Shown here: piece by piece, positions 37,434-49,032 of the stretch
How positions within the stretch are numbered: position 1 is the first letter of the stretch
Layout of the letters: every line of letters starts with the position of its first letter
From: Chrysoperla carnea
Lineage: Eukaryota; Arthropoda; Insecta; Neuroptera; Chrysopidae
DNA length: 64,000 bases
Assembly (NCBI RefSeq): GCF_905475395.1
Contig: NC_058337.1
Span: forward strand, 105,332,368-105,396,367
Direction: 5' to 3'
Position numbers and translations under genes: made by a program
Notes under the pieces: model-generated
What the model saw: the letters and a program-made list of their open reading frames with translations, nothing else
Database searches by the model: none
What the model was told of the DNA's origin: nothing

Positions 37434-40400
37434 ATGGCTGCAGCTGTAAAATTATTAAATGGAAACAAATATAATGTTGTGGACAGCGAATTAAATTATA
37501 TTAATTCAAAATTTATTTCGTTGAACGATGATGAAAAAAAAGTTACAAGTGCTTTTTTCACTAAGGTATTTTATTAATTTTATAATCATTGTTACTTATT
37601 TTCAGGATAACAATAATTTTTAGAGTTTGATTTTAAAGTTTTACAATTTATTTAAGAGGGTGCTTTGGCCGTGATAGAGGGTTAAAAAGGACCATAAATT
37701 ACTTTCAAAACCACTTTATAGATATTCGAATTTTCTACAATTTTTGCTCTCGCTTTACTAGGCGTTTCTTCACTTCCTGCTAATCGAGTACTAAATTGAT
37801 ATAAAATAAAAAACGATTGACATTTAAAAAAATCAATAAGTAATATAAGAAAAATTTCATTCAATGTTAGCGATGCTAGGAATGTTTTGAATTTCCCTTT
37901 TTTTTGTCTATGCTTTCTTAAAAGTGTTACGAGAGTGTGCAATTTTCTTTCGAAAAATCATACGGGGTGTCCAAAAAGAATTTTGTATAATTGTAAGGTC
38001 AGAGGCATATTTTAAAATGGAATACACAAATAATTTTGTTTTTTTATCGCTAACATTACGCTCAAGGGAATAATCTACCAAATAGGAATCTTGATTTTTT
38101 TTCTATTCAAAACTTAGAAGCATAATAAATAAGTTATAAACAGATTCAGATAATTCACCGTGAGTAGTAGGATTTAATCCCAAGAAATTTTCTCCGTGTT
38201 GGTAGATAAGATAATAAGTGAGAATAAACGCACCATAAGTTTTTTTTTTTTTTTTTTTTCATTCTGCTTTCGAAGTATTAAGGTGGAAACTTCATACAAA
38301 ATTATCCTGTATAAAAAAGGTTTCAATCAAATTCTGGAAAATTAGAATTCTGGAATTCTGGATACGTACCAATCCTAAGAACGCAAGTTTTTAAGATAAC
38401 TACTTATAGACAAAATTTAAATAATCACACCCCTGATAGAACTTGTATCTGGCATAATATTTGCCTGGGCAAAATAATCATTGAAAGATTTTTCAAATGG
38501 GTCCATGTTTTAAAAATCAATCATTTATATTTCTATTGTTGATTAAAATTGCACTTCTTTTTTACAGTTTATCGATTCATTCGTGAAGGAAATGAAAAAG
38601 GCTGATAAATTGTTTGAAAATATGTATCAAACAATTTTACATGCTGGAAGCTATTATGATGGCTTAAAAGTTGGTAAACCAGATGAGTACGATTTGGATT
38701 TAATTTTTAAATTACCCATTGATTATAATGAAATAAAAATAACATCTTCACCAGGGAAACCTGGCTATGTGAAATTAAAAGTTAGCGAATTAGAATATTT
38801 AAGATTGATCAAAAATCAACATTGGAATGACCGTTACAAGTAAGTTACACAAGTTACTACTTTAGTTATTACAGTTAATAACTACATACTTCATTACATA
38901 CACTCTCTCCTCTCTAAAAAGTCGAAAACTATAATTTCCGCCTGAATTGTGTAGATGACTGATATTAAATTTTCCACATTACCCATAATGTCATAGTAGA
39001 CTTGATATCGTAACAAAATTCGAAAGTTAAATTAAAATTGATTAAAAACGAAGAAGTTATAAGTATTCAAAGATTGTTGCCCCTTTCTTACAAAACAGAG
39101 TTTTATATTTAATCTCTATGGTGATATCTTCAATGACGTCACTATTCTATATCTTCCGCTTTGTTTAATTAGGAGTTTAAAACGTTCTATTACTAAAGAT
39201 TTTCGAAAATTTCAAAAACAGACTTCTTTTATATGCCCGTACTGTCAGAACTATTCACATGAAGTGATAAAAAAAATTAATCATCCCCATTATCGAACTT
39301 TTTTAGCCTACGGGTTTCCGCATCACTTTTCGCTCTTACTATTCCCACAAATTTGATTTTTTCATTTTAAAAGTTACATTTTCAAGCTATTAATTTAATC
39401 TATTTATCATCCTACCCTCTGCCCAATTTATGCTGATGATTCTCTTGCTTAGTTATTAATAATTACTAGCATTAATATAATAAAATCCTCGAAAACAGGA
39501 GCATTCAATCCGAATTCGTAGAAATTTTGGATGGCAGTTAGCAGAAGCCCTCCAAACACTTCAATCAAGATTAAGATTCTCCTGCCGAATTCCAAAAGTA
39601 ATTTTAATGACTCTGCTCTATCTTGAAAGAAGTATTGACAATAGTTATTTTGGCTATATGTATTTAAAAAAATTAATGAGAGGCATCACTTTAAAAATGG
39701 CATCAATTTAAAAATGGTGTTAATGCATTTTCCTGACTATGAAGTGTAAAGATATGAGTTTATTATCAAATTCATAAATTCGTTTTATTCTTAAACTTCT
39801 AGTGTAATGGCTGATTGGTTTGATAATAATAAGTTCTTCATACCTGATAAATTTCGATGTTGGCTTCAATCCGTTGTCCAAAATACATTTAATCAACATA
39901 AATTCCCCAATGAATTAATGGTAATGATTATTGAGCATTTTCAAAATTTCTTTTCCATTTTTCTATTTCGAAATTAATAATATTTTCATTAAATAAGGTA
40001 ACCTTTACCACATCTGGTCCAGCAATTACGTTACATGTAGAAAAAGGCGATATTAAATTTAGTATTGATTTAGTACCTGTTCTTAAAATGGAAAATCGAG
40101 CTCCACCTCCGGCAATTTGCAATATAAAAGAAGCGGAAAAATCTGCAGATGGAAAAGTAAATAATATTTTTCGTATGTTTGAGTTACAAATTAAACATAA
40201 ACAGTTTCAATGAGGAATAACTTAAAAAAAACCTTTGGAGGGATCAGTTAATTCAATGCCTTAATTTCAGTTATACAAATACCTTTAAGAAAATTTCAAA
40301 AAATCGGCAAAATTATTTTGTCTCCATTTTCTATAAAATTCATTGTCTAGAGTTGTTAAATACCAATCGATAATACAAAACTTTCCGTTCAATAGCGAAA

Positions 40401-43400
40401 TGAAACAGATATTCGTTTTCATGGATTATTCAAAGTCATTAAGGCCCAAAAAATACAAAAAACCGGGTAATTTAACGATTAGTTAAGTTAAGTATTTTAG
40501 ATCATAACTTAAAAACTACTCATCCAATATAGTTAAAAGAACCCTATTTTTGTGATTTGTTCGATTTTTTGCCTTTGATGTGTTTAAAAATCGTTGTTTG
40601 CAGTAGTTTTTAAAAAAAAAAAAAAAAAAAAAAATACAAAAATCTGATTCGTATAATGAAGACGAGTTTCTAAAATATCGACAATAATCGTTAATGAAAG
40701 AAAACAATAAAAATTACTTATTTTGAGTGTTTTAAGTTAACTAAGGTTCGGTGTCAATAGTTATCGAAACAATCTAAAAAGTTAAAAATAAAATTATTAA
40801 TTACTCGAGCATGTTCGTAAAGGCAAAGTATAAATTTCACATCAAAAATTTTTTGGTTCCTCGCTTATATTTACACCGTTTATACATATTCTAGAAACAA
40901 TGACATCCATTCGATTCGTACACTGTATTTAAACTGAATTTCTCACCTCTTTTTATACTATTTTTATCCCAATCAGAATAAGTGAATCTATTACGCTTAA
41001 GGGAATGGGAATCCTAATAAACGTATCATGAATGTTTTCAGAAATTATCCTGGTATGTGGTTCCAAAACCAGTGAAAACGTCAAATGGAAGTAATTCTAA
41101 AAGTAATGAAGTGAATTTAAATTGGCGATTAGCTTTTCACGAACATGAAAAAGTCTTAATTGCTGGAAATGAAAGACTAAAACCTGCGTTACGATTGTTA
41201 AAAGTGAGTTTTAAAATGATGTTTATACGTAGATAAATGATCTATCTTAATTTTTTTCAACAGAAATTTCGTGATTCCCAAAACTTCCCAAAAATCGCTA
41301 GCTACTATTTAAAAACAATTTGTTTGTGGGAGTTGAAAAAACCCGAAAATAATGGACTATGGACATCGGGATCTTTGAGCTATGTATTTGTCCATGTAAG
41401 TGCACATGATAAGATTTAAGTATAAGAAAATTTTTTCATTTAAATATTGATTTTTTAGCTTTTGAAAGCCTTTTATGAATCGTTAAAGGTTGGTAAAATC
41501 GATTACTACTGGCAAAAGGAAAATAATTTACTTGCGGTTGTTAAGAAAGATACTATCGATAATAATTCCAACACACTAAAGAAAATTATTGATAAAATCG
41601 AAGCGGATCCAAGATTAATTCCATCTTTTATTTGTAAGTTATTCATTATTTTATAATTTAACTTTTTCCAAATTGTTAATGTCAGCGATAAATTAAAAAA
41701 TAAAAAAAAAACATTTTAGGAGAACATAAGGCACATTGAAACAATCACAATATTCGTATCTTTATTTTTATTATGTGGTCAGGTCGCCATTTTAATGCAG
41801 TTTTCATTTTCCGTTGATGAGCGCGTACAGTTCAGTTATGCTGAAAATTTCGTTTTAATTGAAAATAATTTTACGTGCGGTAAATGTTTGTTTTTTCTCA
41901 ATAATTGGTACATGTTTGTCGTAATACTTGGCATAAGAAAATGCCTAGGTTGAAAAATATTCGAGCTTTCTTTCATATCTAAAGTGCTCATAGGCACAGT
42001 GAAACGTAGCGAAATTGTGATTTACATGCGGAATTTGATGTACGAGTAGTAGACTCCATTACCTGAAACAGGAAAGGAAAACTGTTGAGTGAGGTAGATA
42101 ATTTTAATTAACAGCACGTTACGTAGAAACTAAAAAAAATATTTACTTTAAGAAGATCCTTCGGCTCATACGAAATAATTTAATTTTGACTAATTTTTCG
42201 ACGAAATGTCAATAATTTTAGTTTGGAAACATATATCTAAAGTTTGAAATATTGTTGTAAGACACAAATTTTTAATTTTTTACCATGGATTTTACATATT
42301 AACATATTTTGTTTTAATTTCAGTATCAAAGAGAGAGTATGAACAATATTCCAACCATCGAGGAGGTAAGTAAAGGAAAATTGAATCCCCCAATTCCATA
42401 AACTTAAATTTACGTGATAGTGTTAACAGGAATTTTTTTAAATTCTATTCATATTTTAGATCTCAGGGCAAGTAAAAACAATAACTTATCTACTATGAAG
42501 TTAAAAAAGGTAAAATCTAATACGTTTTGAATTTTTCCTTCCCCGTCAGAAATAAGATAATTTTATCAGTATTTAATTTTACTTTTATAATATTTAATAA
42601 TAATTTATTGTTTTTTAATGAATGTGATTTTTTAAAATTTTATTGCGAATTGACATTCCCTGAATGTCGGACATCTAGTCTCATTGACTAGACTAATTCA
42701 TATATATTTTATTAATTTCGGATCAAATTATAACGTTCTAGTTAAAGTAACTATAGTTCGTTTAAAAATATGAAAGAAACAAGGTCAAATTTATTTTCAT
42801 TAAAAAAAGATCACAGTAGGCCTTTTAAGTGTTACAAAATTTGCTATCTTTTTGAAGAATTAATTGGTTCCTAAACAATTAAATGGCCTTTTTCGGAGTT
42901 TTGTTAAAAAATCCAATCATTTGACTCAGAAGCTTTAGTATTTTTTTAACGAACTATAGATCGTTAAACGTACTTTTTATTTTACATAATAGACATAGTA
43001 AATAAGTATTCTTAGCCTGAGTGGTACAATAGCTTAACGTCTCTCAGGAACCGCTCAAAATAAAAAGTGCATATATGGACCAGCAAAAAATTTCTGGTTC
43101 TGTGATTACTATATAAATACTTCTATACCAAAGAAATTATTGAGTGCAAATAATTTACCGTTAATTTGAAGTAGTTCTAATGCTCTATTGGTTGTTTAAA
43201 AGAGACTAAATAACTTTCTGATCTTTAAATATGTTCATTTTGCTTTATAATGCATTACGCTTTGCCATCTGTGTTCATTAGTTTGAATTCGATTATCCTT
43301 AAACCAAAAAAACTTAAGATAATCTTGTAGTAAACTGCACAAAATTAATTAAGTGATTTATCTAGCCATTGGATACGTTTAGTAGAAAAGAGCAAACGGA

Positions 43401-46073
43401 AGCGATATGGAGCACCTAAAATGAACGGTTGAGTTCAAAGTGATCTGATTAATAACAAGCTATCCACATTTTATTATTGGACTTGAACAGACGCTCTTTT
43501 TTGCTAAACTCATACTATTAAAATAAAACAAAAATTAATAAAACGGTTTTCAGTATAATTTTAAATGATTTTTAATAATTTCAAATGTTTATATTATATG
43601 TAAAACCTTTATTCTATGCTCGATTAGTGCTATAATTTTATAAACTTTCGAAGGCTCATTATAGGACGCTACATATCGCTGAAGACTTCTTAAACTGATT
43701 TACATCACAAAAAAGGGTAACCCGACATAAATCTATAGACCATAATAGATCACCTAATCATTTTATAATTCTTTTTTTTTTTATAAACATACACGGTTGA
43801 TTATGATTAGTTCATAAAAGCAAAATATGTACAATTAATTTTATAAATTTTTATAATTATTTTATTACGTAGGTAATTTACTTTTAAGAATGAATTCCTA
43901 TTTTAATAATATAACCCAAAAACTTTACTGTTTAAGGCTATCATTTTTATTTTTTGTAAAAGTTTTGTAAAATAAATTCAATTTTTATACCACCTTTACA
44001 TTTGTAATCATTGAAAAAATTTCCATTCAAATGTAAATTACCTTGTATTTGAAATGGTGACTAAGTGGAAATTTTGCGTATCCTCTGAACTTTATCCTTT
44101 TGCTTCAGTATTTTCAACAGCTTATGACGAATTTCGAAGTGCTTATTTGTCAATTGTTTATAAGAAATTTTTATTAAAGAAGTTAAAAAAATTGAGTTTT
44201 TTGACTAGAAAATTTTTTTAAAATGTGTTTATGCCCATTTCTTAGAAGATTATAGTTGTTAGTTAAGTTCGCCGTTTTCAATTATAATAAGTTGAATTAT
44301 TTGAGTTTCCAAAATTCTTAATACCTAATGATAACTTTGGGACCTAATGATAACCATACAATACATGGGACAAAATATTTTACAATCGTTGATCAGATGA
44401 AAAAAATTTTGTTTTTCTTAAATTTTGAGTTGAATATTAAGCTACCCGATAATTTGAAAGTTTAAAAATAAATTTAACCTAATAGTTTTTCAAAATTTCC
44501 CGTACATGGCCCATAAAATGAAAAATGAATGTCATATATTTGGAAAAAAAGTTATCAAGTAATGTCAAAATGAACTAAGTGGATGGTTATCATAGGGTAA
44601 ATAATATTGAAATATATCCTTGATCACATAATCTTGAATAAGTGTGACTAACGATTTGTTAAAAATTTTTTAGTTACATTTTAAAAACTTAATAAAAGTT
44701 GCAAAAACAAAACTTACCTGTATAATCGACGTTAAATGCCTTTTAATATTCAACAATTATTGACAGAGAACATTATGGGAGACAGGGCAGGTAGTGTCCA
44801 TCTGCGAATTTGCGCGATAACGCGAATTTACAGATCTATGTTTTACATGAATTTGTGTAACTGACCTAGTAATGGGCAATTTTATTTCTATATGAGCTGC
44901 AACATCCTGAAAATACTCTGTTTTATATCCTATTCAAGGTTTTGATTCGCATTTCTTAACAAAATATGAAAATACCGTAAAAGAGATGCCAAAAAATGAT
45001 ATTAAATGAAGGTCGACTAAGAAATATGGCTGATACAAGCATTTTAACTACTAATTAGACAGAGAGATCAGACATAGTATTTGACGTCATATACTATGTT
45101 TCCCATAAGAACTCCATGCTGAATTTTGTTTTGCTAGAAAGAGATATGCAAATCCTTGAATGCTTTTATCTTGGTTGTTTTTATAGTTATTCGAAAAATA
45201 ATTTTTTCCTGCTATTTTTTTTATATGAATGAGCTTTTATTAAAGCAAAAAAAAAAAATCATATATTCGCTTCAAAAATTCATATATTATTATTTCCCCT
45301 CATGTCACGTTTTAGAGGTTCACTTTCTCGCCGTATTTACTTCCCCGTCTACACTACTGCAGTGTTTAATGTACATACGTTATACCTTAGTGTTTACGTT
45401 TTTTTATATTTTTATAGATAAAATTGGAAACGTGCCGAAAGAAAAGGAATCAGACAAAATTTCAAATCAATCATCACTTGAAAATTTCAATTCACTTCAC
45501 CGAGAGATACAGAAAGTGTTTGAACAAAAGGATCCAGGCGAAATTTCAAATACTAATAATCAATCATCAATTGAAAATTTTAATTCACTTCATCGAGAGG
45601 AGAAACATAAACTAATTGAAGAAAAGGATTCAGAAAAAATTTCAAAAACTAATAATCAATCATCACTTGAAAATTTCAATTTACTTCATCGAGAGATACA
45701 AAAACTGATTGAAGAAAGCGATTCAGGCAAAAATTCAAATACTAATAGTCGATCATCAATTGATAATTTCAATGCACTTCACCGAGAGGAGAAACAGAAA
45801 CTGATTGAAGAAAAGGATTCAGGCAAAATTTCAAATACTTATAATCAATCGTCAATTGAAAATTCAAAACTTCACCGAGAGAAACAGAAACTGATTGCTA
45901 TTGTATGCAATGAAATCAACAGTGTTCAAAGTATTGAAGAATTGAATGCTATAAAAAACATCTTTACGTCTATTCAATTCTTCAGGAACAATTCCTCGGG
46001 CTCAAATCGAGAACAGTTACAGTCAACAATGAACAATGCAACTGATTTTTATACACACCATACATATATGTAG
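37434..46073 (+). CDS. cGAS-like receptor (cGLR), copy 1, with repeat-rich C-terminal tail
   Basis: Exons: 37434-37565, 38568-38839, 39803-39920, 39998-40156, 41042-41203, 41264-41395, 41459-41633, 42324-42365 and 45418-46073 (stop TAG). They sum to 1848 nt, exactly 616 codons. Residues 1-383 form an NTase core plus Mab21-type helical domain. The activating GS motif is G71-S72 (AGSYYDGLKVGKPDEYD), and the catalytic acids are D86 and D88 (DLDLIF) and D198 (FSIDLVPVL). The KIASYYLKTICLWE helix is typical of Mab21/cGLR proteins. These enzymes make cyclic dinucleotides on sensing a ligand and signal through STING. No Zn-thumb H/C/C/C cluster is seen. Residues 398-615 are a tail of five repeats (see 45459-45897). 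Its linkage to the core rests on matching phase across a 3.05 kb intron. If the exon-8 donor is not used, the protein stops at 399 residues (TAA 42371-42373). The exon-4 acceptor (aataag) is weak. Confidence 0.85.
39000..39260 (+). repeat. Dispersed repeat C copy in cGLR1 intron 2
   Basis: About 250 bp shared with 55595-55850 (intron 1 of copy 3): 'aaaaacgaag.agttataag', 'caaagattgttgc', 'tttgtttaatta', 'tctgcccgt' type anchors in the same order and orientation. Because it occupies different introns in the two genes it is an independently inserted repeat, not part of the gene duplication. Confidence 0.65.
42366..45417 (+). other. Putative last intron of cGLR copy 1
   Basis: This 3.05 kb AT-rich stretch lies between exon 8 and the repeat-bearing exon. 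One small candidate alternative exon lies at 42460-42509. No hydrophobic tail-anchor exon like those of copies 2 and 3 was recognised here. No mobile element or RNA gene recognised. Confidence 0.5.
42460..42509 (+). other. Candidate alternative exon of cGLR copy 1
   Basis: It is a 50-nt segment preceded by 'tattttag' and followed by 'gtaaaa', whose entry phase fits exon 8 (G|AT). It would add 17 residues rich in Lys and Asn. Its exit phase does not fit the exon at 45418, so it would have to be a different terminal exon (TGA soon after if the donor is read through). Supported only by splice-like signals. Confidence 0.25.
45459..45897 (+). repeat. Five-unit coding repeat, about 96 bp per unit
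   Basis: Within the last exon of cGLR copy 1, five successive units of about 31-32 residues follow the pattern I-S-N-T-N-N-Q-S-S-[IL]-E-N-F-N-S-L-H-R-E, then a Lys/Glu-rich QKLIEEKDSGK half. Units 1-4 are full and unit 5 is shortened in the middle (SSIENSKLHREKQK). The region is strongly polar, with heptad-like spacing of Leu/Ile suggesting short helices. Frame and codons are preserved in every unit, which argues for translation. No known domain recognised. Confidence 0.8.
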
Positions 46074-49032
46074 TACATTATAAGTTTAGTCTAAAGTTTT
46101 TTACGCTTATTACAGTCTAAATATTTGACCTTTTTATACCGTGAGCTCTCATAATAAAGAGATAACCTTATGATTATTTAAACCTACCTTTCTACAAAAT
46201 TGATTAATGTAAGTTTAGTAATTAATAATATCGAGGTTTTAATCGTGGTCATATTAACACGATAATCGGTAATTAAGATTTTCGATAATGTTTTCTGTCT
46301 GAGAAAATTATTGAGGACACTAATATAATTAAATGGCAGGAATTTTTCAATGCAAGAGTCAAAAGTTTATAATTAAAATTGTAAATTTTAGAAACAGACT
46401 GTCTGTACTCTTCTGATTTCATTGGGTGTCTCTTTCACCTCACCATATGGTAGGAGTATTATGTATATGATAAAACTACATAAGGTTTCGTGGAGCACCC
46501 ATCTGGAATGAAGATGTGTCTTCATTTTAGTGTATTTGATCCCTCAACCCTATCTTTTTATATAAAGCATTTAAGAAATTATAAGTCACGAATCTTCAAA
46601 TCGATTAATCCAAATAAAAGTTAAAATTATTAACAATTGCCGTGTCGATCGAAATCTTATACCATTTCCTAGCTCTCATTTGTATAGTGTTTTACGTGTG
46701 TCTCCAAAAAAATTTTAAGCATTTACGTAGGATCTTAGTGTTCAAGTGTAAAAAAGTACAAATTATTTTTAAGAACGAATTTCTATTTTAGTAATTAACT
46801 AAAAAATTCGTTAAAGCTATCATTACTCAATTGTTTCTAGAAGCATTATAAATAAATTCGATTTTAATTTTAAGATGATATTTACATTTGTCATTATGAT
46901 TATTAAAATAACTCCTTTCAAAAAACTATCCAAATTCTCCTTGATACGATCCTGGTTTTTTTTACCTTTCGCTTTCTTTTCGTTTGTTATTCGCATCTGG
47001 CCGCAGGTAGAAATGCAACATTTAAATTTTCCATATTTTTTTAACTTATCTAGTATAGGAAATGTTTAGGGCAAAAGTTAATCAAATCAACGTACCTGTG
47101 TTTTGTTTTTGCCCGCGAGTGAAAAAATCTACTTTTAATCAAAACACGTGTCAAATCTATGTGCTTGATACACTGAAGCTCGCGATTAATTAAAAAAAAC
47201 TTTTTAGTTTTTTTATATTTCTATAAAAATATACAAAAGATATGTTTGTAATTATTTTAGTCAAGGAGATTTTTAAATGGATTTCGGGGATTTAGGTACT
47301 ATGCAAAAAATGTGAATCGTATTCCAGAAGTTAAAATTCCACATAAAGTACATATATAAGGTAAAACAAAATAAAAGTTTATTATTCGATAGATCGAAAA
47401 GTGTATGGCAATTTCCGAAAATTCTTCTAGTGAATTTTTTACTTTGTCAGGTAGATGCTTCCCAGTTCATCCAATCATGTTCATTCCAATCTCAAATTTG
47501 TGCTGCATGCTTACAATTAACACACAAAATTTCGTTTTTTTAATTAATGGGTAGCAAAATTTAAAATACAACTATGTTTAGAGAAAATTACTTTAGGAAA
47601 TTTCCTATTTTCTAATGTCACAGAAAGTACAGTTCGATTGGACAAAATATATTGTTTCACTCACTAAAAAAGATGGGATAAATTGGCCACTTTTTTATCT
47701 CACAACTCTATTGTCTAAAGAAAGTCTTTTAACGATTATTAAGAAAAAATTCAATTTGCGATATTTTACTTATTAAACTTTACCCAGCGCCTGCACTATA
47801 TATTTTTATAGTAAGCACTCTAGACATTAATTATTGAAGCAGTATGTGTAAAAAGAACAAACACTATAAGACAGGTAAATGTAATAACAAAGACAAAATA
47901 CAATGTTTTTTCTATTAGCGTGCATTTAAGGAAGTTTGGGACGTAAACAATCGGAGGAAAAGTACGGAAAATCAGCAATTCGTGAATTCTACGTTTTATA
48001 GCATGTCACGAAGTAAATAAATAGTTTTAATACTAAAAGCAATATATAAGATTTAAATTAAACGAGTGAAAATAAACAATTGACTGAGTTACTTCTTGAA
48101 ATACCTTGTATAGACAGTGTTGAATACCAGGTACCTTGTATTGTTTTATAAATAAGTTTGAAAAAACAAAAACATTTCTGCCACATAAAATGGTGACATT
48201 CTGACCGTCCTTTTAAAATTTCGAAAAAAAATTATTTCCGAAAAAATTTTTCAAAAAAAAGTTGTTTATTTTTTTATTTACATTTTGTATTTAAACTTTT
48301 GTTCTGTTTCTTACAATTTACAAGATGGGTTCTGCAGAAGCCAAGCCTCAATTGACCTATGTTGCTCATTCATTTTTGATGTCCTGAGAACGCTGTAAAA
48401 ATTTCAGCTGAATATCTCTTTTCACTTTTGAATTATCGTGATGATAGATGACAGATGGAAATGGACTATTTAGGTGATTTTGTGAACACCTAATTTGGAA
48501 AGCTTAATAGCTTTTTTATGGTGATTGAAATGAATTTAAAATTGTAAAATTACTGTTTTTTAAATTTATAATACCTGTTAATTAAATGGCTAAGTGAATC
48601 GTTTAAAAATATTTGCAGTAGTTTTAGTATTAATTGAAGAACATCGTACTAAATTTGTATATATTTTGATATAACATCCTTAATTTTACTTACCACATCC
48701 TGCATGTAATACAACATACAAAACTTTTAGACAAAGATAGTTGATCAAATATTTATAAAATACGCATGACCCTTACATGTGTAGATGTAAATCACGCATT
48801 TAGTAATCCCCTAAATATTAAAAAAACTTTTATTATTGTTAAAATGTAAACGTAGATAATTTCACTATCTTATCACGTAGCCACATAACCATCAATATTT
48901 AAATGTAATCGTTGCAATTGCATGCATCCGTTCATTATTAAATTTCAATCAATTTTATTAAATCACAATTAATTATTACTAATTTTCAGTTTTTTTAAAG
49001 TGAATATTGATAATTGAAAGTTGTCTAAAAAA
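46074..49032. other. Intergenic region between cGLR copies 1 and 2
   Basis: About 3 kb, AT-rich. It contains a partial - strand copy of dispersed repeat A (about 48060-48500: 'caattgactgagtta' through 'caattgacctatgttg' to 'tttaggtgattttgtgaac') and the upstream block of copy 2 (48764-48798). No gene supported. Confidence 0.7.
48764..48798 (+). promoter_or_regulatory. Conserved upstream block, cGLR copy 2
   Basis: This is the ungapped counterpart of 37196-37230 and lies 235 bp before the ATG. The bZIP-like core is altered here (TAAATCA where the other two copies have TGAGTCA), although the flanking GCATGAC, TTACATGTG and TCACGCA parts are kept. The shared tract 'aacttttagacaaagata' lies just 5' (about 48723-48740). 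Confidence 0.55.

Noticed and set aside
45156-45417. Upstream extension of the 305-residue open frame as a separate gene start
   Set aside because: The first 87 or so residues are Phe/Tyr/Ile-rich translation of AT-rich intron-like DNA. A good acceptor (tttttatag) at 45417 joins the repeat part in phase to cGLR exon 8, so the upstream part is read as intron.
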